The notes: a model not told the origin generated them from the letters alone. Shown: positions 36,338-45,376, numbered from the stretch's first letter. The stretch: DNA of 64,000 nt from Pseudomonas sp. UBA5706 (GCF_002419965.1 NZ_DIHC01000019.1:1-64000); one strand, 5' to 3'. Numbers and translations are program-made.

Positions 36338-37960
36338 TCAGACTTTAAAGCGCGAAACGCCGCTGCGCAGACCCACCGCCACCTGACTCAACTCGTCGAT
36401 GGCAAAGCTGGCCTGACGCAGGGATTCGACAGTCTGGCTGCTGGCATCGCCCAACTGCACCAGCGCCTGATTGATCTGTTCGGCCCCCGTGGCCTGGGCC
36501 TGCATGCCTTCGTTGACCATCAGCACCCGTGGCGCGAGCGCCTGGACCTGATGAATGATTTGCGAAAGCTGCTCGCCGACCTGCGTCACCTCAAACATGC
36601 CGCGACGTACTTCCTCGGAGAACTTGTCCATGCCCATCACACCTGCCGACACCGCAGACTGGATCTCACGCACCATCTGCTCGATGTCGTAGGTGGCCAC
36701 GGCGGTCTGGTCCGCAAGGCGCCGCACTTCGGTGGCCACCACGGCAAAACCGCGGCCGTATTCACCGGCCTTTTCAGCTTCGATGGCGGCGTTCAGGGAC
36801 AACAGATTGGTTTGGTCGGCGACCTTGACGATGGTCACCACCACTTGATTGATGTTGCCGGCCTTCTCGTTGAGGATCGCCAGCTTGGAGTTGACCAGGT
36901 CCGCCGCGCCCATCACCGAATGCATGGTGTCTTCCATGCGTGCCAGGCCCTGCTGGCCGGAGCCGGCCAGAATCGAAGCCTGATCGGCGGCCGTCGTCAC
37001 TTCGGTCATGGTGCGCACCAGATCGCGTGAAGTCGCAGCGATTTCCCGCGAGGTCGCACCGATTTCCGTGGTGGTGGCCGCTGTTTCAGTGGCTGTGGCC
37101 TGTTGCTGTTTGGACGTGGCAGCGATTTCGGTCACTGAGGTCGTGACCTGCACCGAGGAGCGCTGTGCCTGGGACACCAGCGCGGCAAGCTCGGTGACCA
37201 TGTCATTGAAGCCGGTCTGCACCGAGCCGAACTCGTCGTTGCGATCCAGCATCAGGCGGCTGCTTAAATCACCGGTGCGCAGGGTGTCGAGAATCTGCAC
37301 GATGCGATTCATCGGCGCCAGAATCGTGCGCATCAGCAACAGTCCGCAGGCCGCGGCGGCCAGCACGGCGATGATCAGCGACAGGCACAAGGTGATCTTG
37401 GCGCTGGTAACGGCGGACAGGATGTCATCGGCGGCCTGGTCTGCAGCCACCTTGTTCGTGGTGGCCAGGCCGTTGAGCAGCTTCCGGCCTTCATACCACA
37501 AGGGCGTCAATTGCTCTGCGAAAACATGCTGGGCCAAGGCGTGGTTATCGCCCTGATACGCACTCAAAATGTTGTTGAGGAGCAAACCGAAACGTTCACG
37601 CAGTTGCAGAAACTGGGCGAAATCCTTGCGATCGGATTCATCGAAAATACTTTGCTGATAAGCGGCGATTTCCGCCTGCAGCCGATCTTCGAATTCCTTG
37701 TACTGATCTTCCTCGGCGTTGGTCAGGCTACGCCCGGCGCCCTCGGCGAGCAATTGCTGGGTGCGCACATAACTTTCAACCCAGGCACCACGCACCGTGC
37801 TGCTGTAATAGACGCCTGGCAGCGCGTCAAGGCGGACTTTATCGCCGCTCTTTTCGATGACCAGCAATCGATTGAAGGCCACGCCAACCATCAGCAGCAT
37901 GATGGCGATGATCACCGCAAAGCTCGCCAAGATACGTTGACGCAACATCCAGTTCTTCAC
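36338..37960 (-). CDS. wspA: Surface-sensing chemoreceptor WspA
   Basis: A 540-residue methyl-accepting chemotaxis protein: TM1 (about 10-30), a periplasmic four-helix sensor (about 35-185), TM2 (about 188-210), HAMP (about 212-265) and a signalling domain whose hairpin tip reads EKAGEYGRGFAVVATEVRRL. Start at a GTG (37960) preceded by GAGG. WspA responds to surface contact and drives WspE. First gene of wspABCDEFR; a promoter candidate lies about 75 bases upstream. Confidence 0.95.
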   Translation of the reverse strand: MKNWMLRQRILASFAVIIAIMLLMVGVAFNRLLVIEKSGDKVRLDALPGVYYSSTVRGAWVESYVRTQQLLAEGAGRSLTNAEEDQYKEFEDRLQAEIAAYQQSIFDESDRKDFAQFLQLRERFGLLLNNILSAYQGDNHALAQHVFAEQLTPLWYEGRKLLNGLATTNKVAADQAADDILSAVTSAKITLCLSLIIAVLAAAACGLLLMRTILAPMNRIVQILDTLRTGDLSSRLMLDRNDEFGSVQTGFNDMVTELAALVSQAQRSSVQVTTSVTEIAATSKQQQATATETAATTTEIGATSREIAATSRDLVRTMTEVTTAADQASILAGSGQQGLARMEDTMHSVMGAADLVNSKLAILNEKAGNINQVVVTIVKVADQTNLLSLNAAIEAEKAGEYGRGFAVVATEVRRLADQTAVATYDIEQMVREIQSAVSAGVMGMDKFSEEVRRGMFEVTQVGEQLSQIIHQVQALAPRVLMVNEGMQAQATGAEQINQALVQLGDASSQTVESLRQASFAIDELSQVAVGLRSGVSRFKV

Positions 37961-38036
37961 AGTCAGCCCTCAAGAGTTCAACACCGGCGAAACCGGGTTC
38001 AAGGAAGCGGACCGGGAGGCGGCCCAACGCGAGCGG

Positions 38037-38063
38037 AGTATAGCTTAGCGCCTTACCAATCAA
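38037..38063 (-). promoter_or_regulatory. Candidate sigma-70 promoter of the wsp operon
   Basis: Minus strand: TTGATT (38063-38058) and TATACT (38042-38037) with a 15-base spacer, or TTTGAT with 16. The -10 is good and the spacer short. Transcription would start about 70 bases upstream of the wspA GTG. Confidence 0.45.
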
Positions 38064-38255
38064 ACGGACTGTTTCTGACGCAGATAACGTGAAAACGCAT
38101 GGATATATCGGAAATATCCGACAGACTTCTCCCGCTTCGCGCCAGATCGCCTGCAAGCAAGGCTCCTACGCCCTCCGGGCAGAAACGATATGGCGGCAGG
38201 CCCTCGATCTTAGGCGGATGCGCGATTGCAGAGGCATTCCATGTTCGAGGGCCGC

Positions 38256-38365
38256 AGGCCGTGTGACTGATCAGGCTTTTGTTTCTGACCGAAGGCCGTA
38301 GGGCTAATCAGGCTTTTGTTTCTGAACGCAGGCCGTGTGGCTGATCGGCTTTTGATTCTGGCCGT
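38256..38365. repeat. 37-bp tandem satellite inside the array
   Basis: Three contiguous units start at 38256, 38293 and 38330 (37, 37, 36 bases), each beginning AGGCCGT and containing GATC(A)GGCTTTTG. The third ends GATTCTGGCCGT. The same three units recur about 855 bases later in the duplicated block. Single units sit before B2 (38594) and B3. The end GCTTTTGATTCTGGCC is the reverse complement of the 34-bp satellite core near plsB. Confidence 0.75.
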
Positions 38366-38370
38366 AGGCC

Positions 38371-38503
38371 GTAGGAGCTTGGCTTGCCAGCGATCTGGCG
38401 CGAAGCGGCAGCAGATTCGGAAAAACGCGGTGTACCTGACACGACCAGGCCGTCCGCTCTTGCTGCCGCTTCGCGCCAGATCGCCTGCAAGCAAGGCTCC
38501 TAC
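38371..38503. repeat. REPIN copy B1
   Basis: 133 bases. Left arm starts GTAGGAGCTTGGCTTGCCAG and right arm ends GCAAGCAAGGCTCCTAC; arms of about 44 bases differ at only about five positions, around a 45-base centre. Confidence 0.85.
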
Positions 38504-38631
38504 GCCCTTCGGGCAGAAACGATATGGCGGCAGACCTTCGATCTCAGGCGGATGCGCGATTGCAGAGGCATTCCATGTTCGAGGGCCGCAGGGCGTGGGG
38601 CTGATCAGGCTTTTGTTTCTGACCGAAGGCC

Positions 38632-38764
38632 GTAGGAGCTTGGCTTGCCAGCGATCTGGCGCGAAGCGGCAGCAGATTCGGAAAAACGCGGTGTACCTGA
38701 CACGACCAAGCCGTCCGCTCTTGCTGCCGCTTCGCGCCAGATCGCCTGCAAGCAAGGCTCCTAC
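38632..38764. repeat. REPIN copy B2
   Basis: 133 bases, same arms as B1 with CCAAGCC instead of CCAGGCC in the centre. Located 261 bases after B1. Confidence 0.85.
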
Positions 38765-38891
38765 GCCCTGCGGGCAGAAACGATATGGCGGCAGACCCTC
38801 AATCTTAGGCGGATGCGCGATTGCAGAGGCATTCCATGTTCTAGGGCCGCAAGCCGTGTGGCTGATCGGCTTTAGATTCTGGCCGTAGGCC

Positions 38892-39024
38892 GTAGGAGCT
38901 TGGCTTGCCAGCGATCTGGCGCGAAGCGGCAGCAGATTCGGAAAAACGCGGTGTATCTGACACGACCAAGCCGTCCGCTCTTGCTGCCGCTTCGCGCCAG
39001 ATCGCCTGCAAGCACGGCTCCTAC
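38892..39024. repeat. REPIN copy B3
   Basis: 133 bases, 260 after B2. It carries GTGTATCTGA in the centre and GCACGGCTCC in the right arm. Confidence 0.85.
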
Positions 39025-39225
39025 GCCCTCCGGGCAGAAACGATATGGCGGCAGACCCTCGATCTTAGGCGGATGCGCGATTGCAGAGGCATTCCATGTT
39101 CGAGGGCCGCAGGCCGTGTGACTGATCAGGCTTTTGTTTCTGACCGAAGGCCGTAGGGCTAATCAGGCTTTTGTTTCTGAACGCAGGCCGTGTGGCTGAT
39201 CGGCTTTTGATTCTGGCCGTAGGCC

Positions 39226-39358
39226 GTAGGAGCTTGGCTTGCCAGCGATCTGGCGCGAAGCGGCAGCAGATTCGGAAAAACGCGGTGTCCCTGACACGAC
39301 CAGGCCGTCCGCTCTTGCTGCCGCTTCGCGCCAGATCGCCTGCAAGCAAGGCTCCTAC
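39226..39358. repeat. REPIN copy B4
   Basis: 133 bases, 855 after B1 and nearly identical to it (shares CCAGGCC in the centre and CCCTTCGGGC just after it), supporting a block duplication. Confidence 0.85.
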
Positions 39359-39554
39359 GCCCTTCGGGCAGAAACGATATGGCGGCAGACCCTCGATCTC
39401 AGGCGGATGCGATTGCAGAGGCGTTCCATGTTCGAGGGCCGCCGCGCTGCGTTTCAGCGCTGACGTCAATAAGATCGCAACAGCCGGCAAGGCGGACGGC
39501 TACAGCGGGCCTGCGCATTTGCAAAAGCTCTGGACTGCCGATAACCTTCGCGCC

Positions 39555-39778
39555 GTCGCTGGCCATTCAGCGACTGGGTTTGGCGACCCAATATAGGCCC
39601 ACAGCTGTACCTCGAATGCGGGTAGTTACCTGCTCGCATATTCGTTATGGCAGCTGTGTATGGGAGACCTTCGGGTCTGCCGGGTGCCTATAACCGGTTC
39701 GCCAACCTATGCACAGCTGCCACCCTGCTCGTTTGGCGACGTTCTACGGTGGCTCCTCACGTTATAGGATCCGCAGTT
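39555..39778 (+). ncRNA. Candidate structured leader RNA of the BRO-N gene
   Basis: Several strong helices precede the BRO-N start. GTCGCTG/CAGCGAC (39555-39561 with 39568-39574). TGGGT/ACCCA (39575-39579 with 39586-39590). A ten-base-pair closing stem GGCAGCTGTG/CACAGCTGCC (39649-39658 with 39712-39721) encloses AGACC-TTCG-GGTCT (39665-39678) and either CCGG/CCGG or GGTT/AACC, which share bases and cannot form together. GCCACC/GGTGGC (39719-39724 with 39748-39753) competes with the closing stem. I recall similar leaders before other small Pseudomonas genes but cannot name a described family. Confidence 0.5.
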
Positions 39779-40132
39779 ATGACAGAGCAATTCACCCCCA
39801 CTCTATACACCCGTCATCAGCGCCCGCTTCGCGCGGTCTTGCTGGAATCCCAAGTCTGGTTTCATGCGCAGGACCTCGGTCGCCTGATGGGTCGCCAGCT
39901 CGATCAAAGAAAGGCACGAAAGCTGGACTCCGACCAGTTCCGCCAAGTGCAGATGCGCTGCGAGAATGGCACCCAGGACACGCTGATCATCAGCGAATCT
40001 GGCGCTTACGCACTGTTGGTCTATCACTACGCCCCGGAAAACCGTGCGCTGCGTCGGTGGTTGAGCCAGGAAGTCATCCCCACCATGCATGCGCGACCTC
40101 AAGCCCCCATCATCCAGTCCTCAGTCTGCTGA
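39779..40132 (+). CDS. BRO-N antirepressor-like protein, probably truncated by frameshift
   Basis: A 117-residue product starting MTEQFTPTLYTRHQRPLRAV. It carries the BRO-N/antirepressor fold: VWFHAQDLGRLMGRQLDQR, then ISESGAYALLVYHYAPENRALRRWLSQEVIP-like features typical of phage antirepressors. AGGAT lies upstream of the ATG. The reading frame ends at TGA (40130-40132) while coherent coding continues in the -1 frame. No other phage gene is nearby. It follows the structured leader and the REPIN array. Confidence 0.75.
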   Translation: MTEQFTPTLYTRHQRPLRAVLLESQVWFHAQDLGRLMGRQLDQRKARKLDSDQFRQVQMRCENGTQDTLIISESGAYALLVYHYAPENRALRRWLSQEVIPTMHARPQAPIIQSSVC

Positions 40133-40443
40133 GATGGCCGGACCTGACGCTGCGCATGCTGATCTGGCAGGACGAACCGTGGATCAGATGGCGAGACACA
40201 CCCGATCTGATGCGCGTGGGCGTACCTGTTCCCCGCCAGTCGCTGCTGCAACGCATCAAAAGTGCCCTGAATCGCAGCCACTGGAAAGGCTTGATACCCT
40301 GCGGATGCGATTCACGCCGGCCGACCGACTGGAATCGGGTATGGGGTCAAGGGCTTGTTGCAGGAGTGATTGGGCAGGGCCAGCGCCTTAAGTCTCGCGG
40401 CATGCCCTGGCCAATCTGGGGAACTACCGCGAGCCTTCTTTGA
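40126..40443 (+). pseudogene. Displaced 3' part of the BRO-N gene (-1 frame)
   Basis: The -1 frame reads LLRWPDLTLRMLIWQDEPWI and continues through RDTPDLMRVGVPVP and LLQRIKSALN, with aromatic and charged spacing like a genuine protein. It joins the BRO-N frame if one C was lost near 40126 (GTC-CTG-CTG becoming GTCTGCTG). After about 40290 the sequence looks unselected. The remaining bases to 40619 hold nothing I can support. Could also be -1 recoding rather than decay. Confidence 0.5.
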
Positions 40444-40619
40444 TTCTGGCTGCAGGCGCTTGCGATCTGTCGGGGGCCGGCAGTACAACCCGACAACAAG
40501 GTACATCGGGTGCACTGCGCCCGGGGTTTAGCGACCGACGCCCGACGGATCATTGGCAAGGCGCAGGGCCACCGAGTCGGCGCCCATGCCCTGCACGAAC
40601 AGACAGATACGTCGACCCG

Positions 40620-41726
40620 TTAATCCCGCAAATCGGACTCATGAATCGGCTGGTCCCGGTGGGTCGCCCGCTGGTATTGCGCAGGCCACACCGCCTGCCG
40701 CCCGCCCAGGTCATCATCGGCGTGCAGCGGCCAGTAAGGGTCGCGCAGCAGTTCCCGCGCCAGCAGGATCAGGTCGGCTTGCCCGGTGCGCAGAATGTGT
40801 TCGGCCTGCGCCGGTTCGGTGATCATGCCCACCGTGCCAGCGGCAATGTCCGCCTCTTTCTTGACCCGCTCAGCGAAGCGGGTCTGATACCCCGGTCCTA
40901 CCGGGATCTCGGCGCTGGCCGCCGTGCCGCCGGAAGACACATCAACCAGATCCACACCCAGGGTTTTCAGGCGACGGGCCAGCTCCACAGTCTCGTCGGG
41001 ATTCCAGCCGTCTTCCACCCAATCGGTGGCCGACACCCGCACAAACAGTGGCAGTTCCTGCGGCCAGACCTCGCGCACGGCTTTGGTCACTTCCAGTGTC
41101 AGGCGAATGCGGTTCTCGAACGAGCCACCGTATTGATCCTGCCGCTGGTTGCTTAACGGCGAGAGGAACTGATGCAGCAGATAACCATGAGCGGCATGGA
41201 TTTCGACGACCTTGAAGCCCGCCGTCAAGGCGCGCCGGGCCGCTGCGACGAAGGCCTGGATCACGTCATGAATCTGGCTTTCTTCAAGTGCCGTCGGTGG
41301 CGTGTGTTGGGGGTCGAAGGCAATGTTCGAAGGCCCCCACGGCGTCCAGCCGCCCTGCTCCGCCGGGATGCTGCCTTGCTTGCCCAGCCAAGGCCGCCAG
41401 GTGCTGGCCTTGCGGCCGGCATGCGCCAGCTGGATGCCGGCCACGGCACCCTGAGCGGTAATGAAACGGGTAATGCGTTGCAGCGGTTCGATCTGGTCGT
41501 CGTTCCAGATGCCGAGGTCTTCCGGCGTGATGCGGCCGTCCTGAGTCACAGCGGCAGCTTCGGTGAAGATCAGCCCCGCGCCACCCACCGCTCGGCTGCC
41601 CAGATGGACCAGATGCCAGTCATTGGCCAGGCCGTCGGCGCAGCAGTACTGACACATGGGCGATACCACAATGCGATTGCGCAAGGTCAGTTTGCGTAGA
41701 GTGTAGGGTTCAAGCAGCAGGCTCAT
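40620..41726 (-). CDS. xenA: Old-yellow-enzyme family oxidoreductase (xenobiotic reductase A type)
   Basis: A 368-residue FMN-dependent NAD(P)H:flavin oxidoreductase of the thermophilic-like OYE class. It has SPMCQYCC near residue 22-29 (modulating Cys), GIQLAHAGRKAS, VEIHAAHGYLLHQFLSP with the active-site His pair, and RYGGSFENR-type DQYGGSFENR. XenA of P. putida reduces nitro compounds and enones. The ATG at 41726 (MSLLLEPY) gives family length. Position next to recJ is conserved in Pseudomonas. Confidence 0.9.
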   Translation of the reverse strand: MSLLLEPYTLRKLTLRNRIVVSPMCQYCCADGLANDWHLVHLGSRAVGGAGLIFTEAAAVTQDGRITPEDLGIWNDDQIEPLQRITRFITAQGAVAGIQLAHAGRKASTWRPWLGKQGSIPAEQGGWTPWGPSNIAFDPQHTPPTALEESQIHDVIQAFVAAARRALTAGFKVVEIHAAHGYLLHQFLSPLSNQRQDQYGGSFENRIRLTLEVTKAVREVWPQELPLFVRVSATDWVEDGWNPDETVELARRLKTLGVDLVDVSSGGTAASAEIPVGPGYQTRFAERVKKEADIAAGTVGMITEPAQAEHILRTGQADLILLARELLRDPYWPLHADDDLGGRQAVWPAQYQRATHRDQPIHESDLRD

Positions 41727-41831
41727 GGGCACCTCTCGTGGCGAAGTAAAAGGTTGCGTTGCAATTTCGAACCTTGAACCTAGTCGACAACCCGGCAAAG
41801 CCGGCAGTTCCGGCTTTTGTGCATCGCAAGC

Positions 41832-43547
41832 TCAACGCGGCGAGATATGCGCCACCATCAGTTGCACCGTTTCATTACCGCGAAACTCGTTCAGGTCCAG
41901 CTTGTACGCCAGCTCGACCCAGCGAACGGCCGGATTGGGCCAGACCTCGCGATCGACACCAAACGCGATGCCGTCGAGCTTCACCGTGCCGCATTCGGTC
42001 TTGAGGACCATCTTCAGATGGCGCTCGCCGACCACGCGCTGCTCTATGAGTTGGAACACGCCATGAAACAATGGCTCCGGGAAATGCTGTCCCCAGGGCC
42101 CGGCATTGCGCAGCGCTCGCGCCAGCTCCAGGTGAAACTCCTCGACCGCCAGGGTGCCGTCCGAAAACAGACGTCCTGTCAGGTCTTCTTCGTTGAGCTG
42201 ACGCCGTACCTCGGTATCGAAGGCGTGCGCGAACGCCTGGAAATTCTCGGCTGGCAACGAAAGCCCGGCGGCCATGGCGTGGCCGCCGAACTTGCTGATC
42301 AGTTCAGGATGCCTGGCGGCGACCGCATCAAGCGCGTCACGAATGTGAAAGCCGGGCACCGAGCGCGCCGAGCCTTTCAAGACGCCTTCGCCCGCGCTGG
42401 CAAAGGCGATGGTGGGACGGTGATAACGTTCTTTCAGACGCGAGGCGAGAATGCCGATCACGCCTTGGTGCCATTCGGCTTCGTACAGGCACAGTCCGAA
42501 CGGCATCGACTCCACAGGCAGGTCCTTGAGCTGGGCCAGCGCCTCGCGCTGCATGCCCTGCTCGATGGATTTGCGATCCTGGTTCAGCTCGTCCAGTTGC
42601 ACGGCCATTTCCCGCGCCAGCGTCTCGTCGTCGCACAACAGGCATTCGATGCCCAGGCTCATGTCGTCCAATCGCCCTGCAGCGTTCAGGCGCGGCCCAA
42701 GGATAAAACCCAGGTCGGTGGAGGTGATGCGCGAGGGTTCGCGACGCGCGACCTCCAGAATGGCGCGCAGGCCAGGGCGGGCACGGCCGGCACGGATACG
42801 CATCAGGCCCTGATGCACCAGAATACGATTGTTGGCATCCAGCGGCACGACGTCGGCGACACTGCCCAGCGCCACCAGGTCCAGCAGCTCGCCGAGATTA
42901 GGCTGCGCGCGGCCACTGGCCTCGAACCAGCCGATCTCGCGCAACCGCGCACGCAGGGCCATCAACACGTAGAAAATCACCCCCACTCCCGCCAGCGCCT
43001 TGCTCGGGAAGGTACAGCCAGGCTGGTTGGGATTAACGATGGCGTCGGCGGCAGGCAATTCATGGCCCGGCAAGTGGTGATCGGTGACCAGCACCTGCAA
43101 CCCCGCCGCCTTGGCCGCCGCGACGCCTTCAACGCTGGAGATGCCGTTGTCCACGGTCATCAGCAGATCAGGCTGGCGTTCAAGCGCGACGTTGACGATT
43201 TCCGGAGTCAGGCCGTAGCCGTACTCGAAGCGGTTCGGCACGAGATAATCGACATGCGCGGCACCGAGCAGACGCAGCCCCAGCACCCCGACCGTGCTGG
43301 CGGTGGCGCCATCGGCATCGAAGTCACCGACGATCAGAATGCGCTGACGCTGTTGCAGGGCCGTCACCAGGAGATCGACCGCCGCCTCGATGCCTTTAAG
43401 CTGCTGATACGGAATCAGCCGCGCCAGCCCCTTGTCCAGTTCATCCTGGGACAGCACACCGCGAGCGGCGTACAGCCGGGTCAACAGGGGCGGCAGGTCG
43501 CCGAGAAACGGCAGGGTGTCGGGCAACTGGCGTGATTCGATGCGCAT
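41832..43547 (-). CDS. recJ: Single-strand DNA 5'-3' exonuclease RecJ
   Basis: A 571-residue DHH-family exonuclease for RecF-pathway recombination and mismatch repair. Motifs: VGDFDADGATAS, TVDNGISS, VTDHHLPG, then the DHHA1 part with GGHAMAAGLS. The ATG at 43547 gives MRIESRQLP, the usual start; the frame runs upstream without support. It lies 59 bases after yaeQ on the same strand. Confidence 0.96.
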   Translation of the reverse strand: MRIESRQLPDTLPFLGDLPPLLTRLYAARGVLSQDELDKGLARLIPYQQLKGIEAAVDLLVTALQQRQRILIVGDFDADGATASTVGVLGLRLLGAAHVDYLVPNRFEYGYGLTPEIVNVALERQPDLLMTVDNGISSVEGVAAAKAAGLQVLVTDHHLPGHELPAADAIVNPNQPGCTFPSKALAGVGVIFYVLMALRARLREIGWFEASGRAQPNLGELLDLVALGSVADVVPLDANNRILVHQGLMRIRAGRARPGLRAILEVARREPSRITSTDLGFILGPRLNAAGRLDDMSLGIECLLCDDETLAREMAVQLDELNQDRKSIEQGMQREALAQLKDLPVESMPFGLCLYEAEWHQGVIGILASRLKERYHRPTIAFASAGEGVLKGSARSVPGFHIRDALDAVAARHPELISKFGGHAMAAGLSLPAENFQAFAHAFDTEVRRQLNEEDLTGRLFSDGTLAVEEFHLELARALRNAGPWGQHFPEPLFHGVFQLIEQRVVGERHLKMVLKTECGTVKLDGIAFGVDREVWPNPAVRWVELAYKLDLNEFRGNETVQLMVAHISPR

Positions 43548-43606
43548 TCGGGTTCCGCTGATGGGTTCGGGTGGAGCTGATTCGGTAATCCTGGGGTCGC
43601 CGGCGA

Positions 43607-44149
43607 TCAGCCGCGCTCCCCTGCCAGCCACTGCAGTTGCACTTCGTGCTGGCCACGATCATCCGTCACGAAAATCGTCCCTTCGCTGATCATTACGTCC
43701 CATTTGATGACGCGGGGCATGTCCTTGGCCAGCGTCTCCAGGACTTCCTGGGGCACCGCGGCAATGTTGACGTTTTTGAGGTTTTTCACCGCAGGTACAA
43801 CCTTGCCTTCCCAGACTCGCAGGCTGCCATAGGCCAGCAGGCTGGTGCGCTCGGTACGACGCGAGCACCATGTCAGACGATCGGCGTCCGGCTGGCCGAC
43901 CTCGATCCAGTGCAGGACACGGTCGTCCAGGCTTTTTTCCCACAGCGCCGGTTCGTCGACGTCCGACAGACCGCGACCAAATGACAGCTGCTCGTTGTAC
44001 CAGAATGCGTAAGCCAGCAGGCGCACGGTCATGCGCTCTTCGGTCTCGGACGGGTGGCGGGCGATGGTCTGCTTGACGTTTTCGTAGACCCCGCGATCGA
44101 GATCGGTGAGGTTCAGTTCGAATTTGTAGGTCGTGGACGGCTGGGCCAT
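43607..44149 (-). CDS. yaeQ: YaeQ-family protein
   Basis: A 180-residue YaeQ protein (PD-(D/E)XK-like fold family; role unclear, linked in E. coli/Salmonella to RfaH-independent haemolysin phenotypes). Signature residues include TVRLLAYAFWYNE, WIEVGQPDADRL and VQLQWLAGERG at the end. Start at the ATG 44149. Probably cotranscribed with recJ. Confidence 0.93.
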   Translation of the reverse strand: MAQPSTTYKFELNLTDLDRGVYENVKQTIARHPSETEERMTVRLLAYAFWYNEQLSFGRGLSDVDEPALWEKSLDDRVLHWIEVGQPDADRLTWCSRRTERTSLLAYGSLRVWEGKVVPAVKNLKNVNIAAVPQEVLETLAKDMPRVIKWDVMISEGTIFVTDDRGQHEVQLQWLAGERG

Positions 44150-44434
44150 GAACGGGCTTCTAAGGACAGGAAAGGGGCCAAGTCTAACCGATGCGCGAGC
44201 GGTTGAACGAGCCGGGACGATGATTGATCGGCCCGCCGCTGCAATTTGCGCGTGAGCGTTCCGACCGTTTTGCTTAACTTGTGCGAAGGTGACGGGTGTT
44301 AAACAAATGATTCACAACGCCGATACCTTATTGCGAGACCCTCTAGTATGAAGTCACAGAGTGGCGCGCCGCGAATCAGGCACCTGCGGTCGTGGTACGA
44401 CCACAGTCATTTTTCTCGGGATTTACTTCGACGG

Positions 44435-45328
44435 ATGGTCAATCGTTATACGCTCGCTCATAAGTCCGGACTGTTGGTCCTTTTCCTCGCCTCGGCCTTG
44501 ACCACAACGCCGGGGACCGCGCATGCCAGGGAAACCATTACCTGGCTGCTGCGCGACTTCCCCCCGTTGACGATTTTCGCCGGTCCCCAGGCCGGTCAGG
44601 GCGCCGTCGACAAAATGATGCCGGAGCTGATCGCGCGCATGCCTGAATACGATCATCAGATCATGCACGTGAACCGCGCCCGCGGTACGCAAATGCTGCA
44701 GGATCCAGACGTCTTCGCTTGCGACCCGACCTTGCTATGGAGCCCGGAGCGTGAGAAGACCATCCTGTTTTCGATCCCCACCTATGCCACGCCCCCCAAC
44801 GGCATCATCATCGAGCGCAGTAACCATGAGCTGTTCGCCCCCTTTCTCAGTGAGGATGGGCACCTGGACCTCGCTGCGCTGCTGGCCAGCAACCTGGTCA
44901 AGACCGGCATCGTCGCCGAGCGCAGCTATGGGCCGGTGATCGACAAGATCCTGCGCAACACCACCCGCCCCGACAACCTGATCCTGCATTACGGCAATGC
45001 GGCGGTTGGCAGCATGCTGCAGATGGAACGTATGGGCCGCTTCGAGGCGATCATCAGCTACTGGCCAGAAGCTCGCTATCACGCCCAGCAGCTGGGCATC
45101 CCGCCGCAGGAGCTGGAGTTTTTCCCGGTCAAGGATGCGCCCAAGTATCAGTTCGCCCACATCGGCTGCTCGAAAACCGATAAAGGCCGCGCCGCCATCG
45201 ACATCATCAACCGCGAGATGCGCGAATTAAGGACATCGAAACTCATCTCGCTCTATGCCGAATGGATGGTCAACAAACAGGAATATTTGCAGGACGCGCG
45301 GATGTTCTTCGATGAGCGACAGAAATAA
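44435..45328 (+). CDS. Periplasmic solute-binding-like protein (TIGR02285 type)
   Basis: A 297-residue protein with a Sec signal (MVNRYTLAHKSG..., cleavage near TAHA|RETI) and a type II periplasmic binding fold (ITWLLRDFPPL..., FACDPTLLWSPEREKTILFS). These proteins lack a transporter partner and are of unknown role. The first ATG (44348) would add 29 residues before the signal, so I prefer the ATG at 44435. No ABC permease or kinase adjoins it. Confidence 0.78.
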   Translation: MVNRYTLAHKSGLLVLFLASALTTTPGTAHARETITWLLRDFPPLTIFAGPQAGQGAVDKMMPELIARMPEYDHQIMHVNRARGTQMLQDPDVFACDPTLLWSPEREKTILFSIPTYATPPNGIIIERSNHELFAPFLSEDGHLDLAALLASNLVKTGIVAERSYGPVIDKILRNTTRPDNLILHYGNAAVGSMLQMERMGRFEAIISYWPEARYHAQQLGIPPQELEFFPVKDAPKYQFAHIGCSKTDKGRAAIDIINREMRELRTSKLISLYAEWMVNKQEYLQDARMFFDERQK

Positions 45329-45346
45329 AACGGCGGACAAAAAGAA

Positions 45347-45376
45347 ACCCCGAGCAGCGGGGAGACTACTCGGGGT
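45347..45376 (-). terminator. Terminator after the DUF3509 gene
   Basis: Stem ACCCCGAG/CTCGGGGT (45347-45354 with 45369-45376) has a 14-base loop. The minus strand then reads TTCTTTTTG. It is about 110 bases after that gene's stop and just past the stop of the plus-strand gene. Confidence 0.6.

Larger units (their letters stand above)
38132..39440. repeat. REPIN/satellite array with an 855-bp duplication
   Basis: A 1.3-kb block between the wsp promoter and the BRO-type locus, made of one right-half REPIN (38132-38169), four complete 133-bp REPINs and linker satellite repeats. The segment from 38135 to about 38580 reappears at 38990 to about 39435, offset exactly 855 bases and nearly identical, including rare variants. 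The offset also fits the REPIN pair 38371/39226. No gene or transposase lies inside. Confidence 0.85.

Noticed and set aside
38132..39440. CRISPR array
   Set aside because: The repeats are 133 bp inverted pairs with conserved, not unique, intervening sequence, and there are no cas genes.
39555..40443. Prophage
   Set aside because: Only one phage-type domain (BRO-N); no integrase, structural or lysis genes and no attachment-site duplication.
41817..43535. 572-residue plus-strand ORF
   Set aside because: Shadow of recJ with the same Gln/His/Arg-rich composition.
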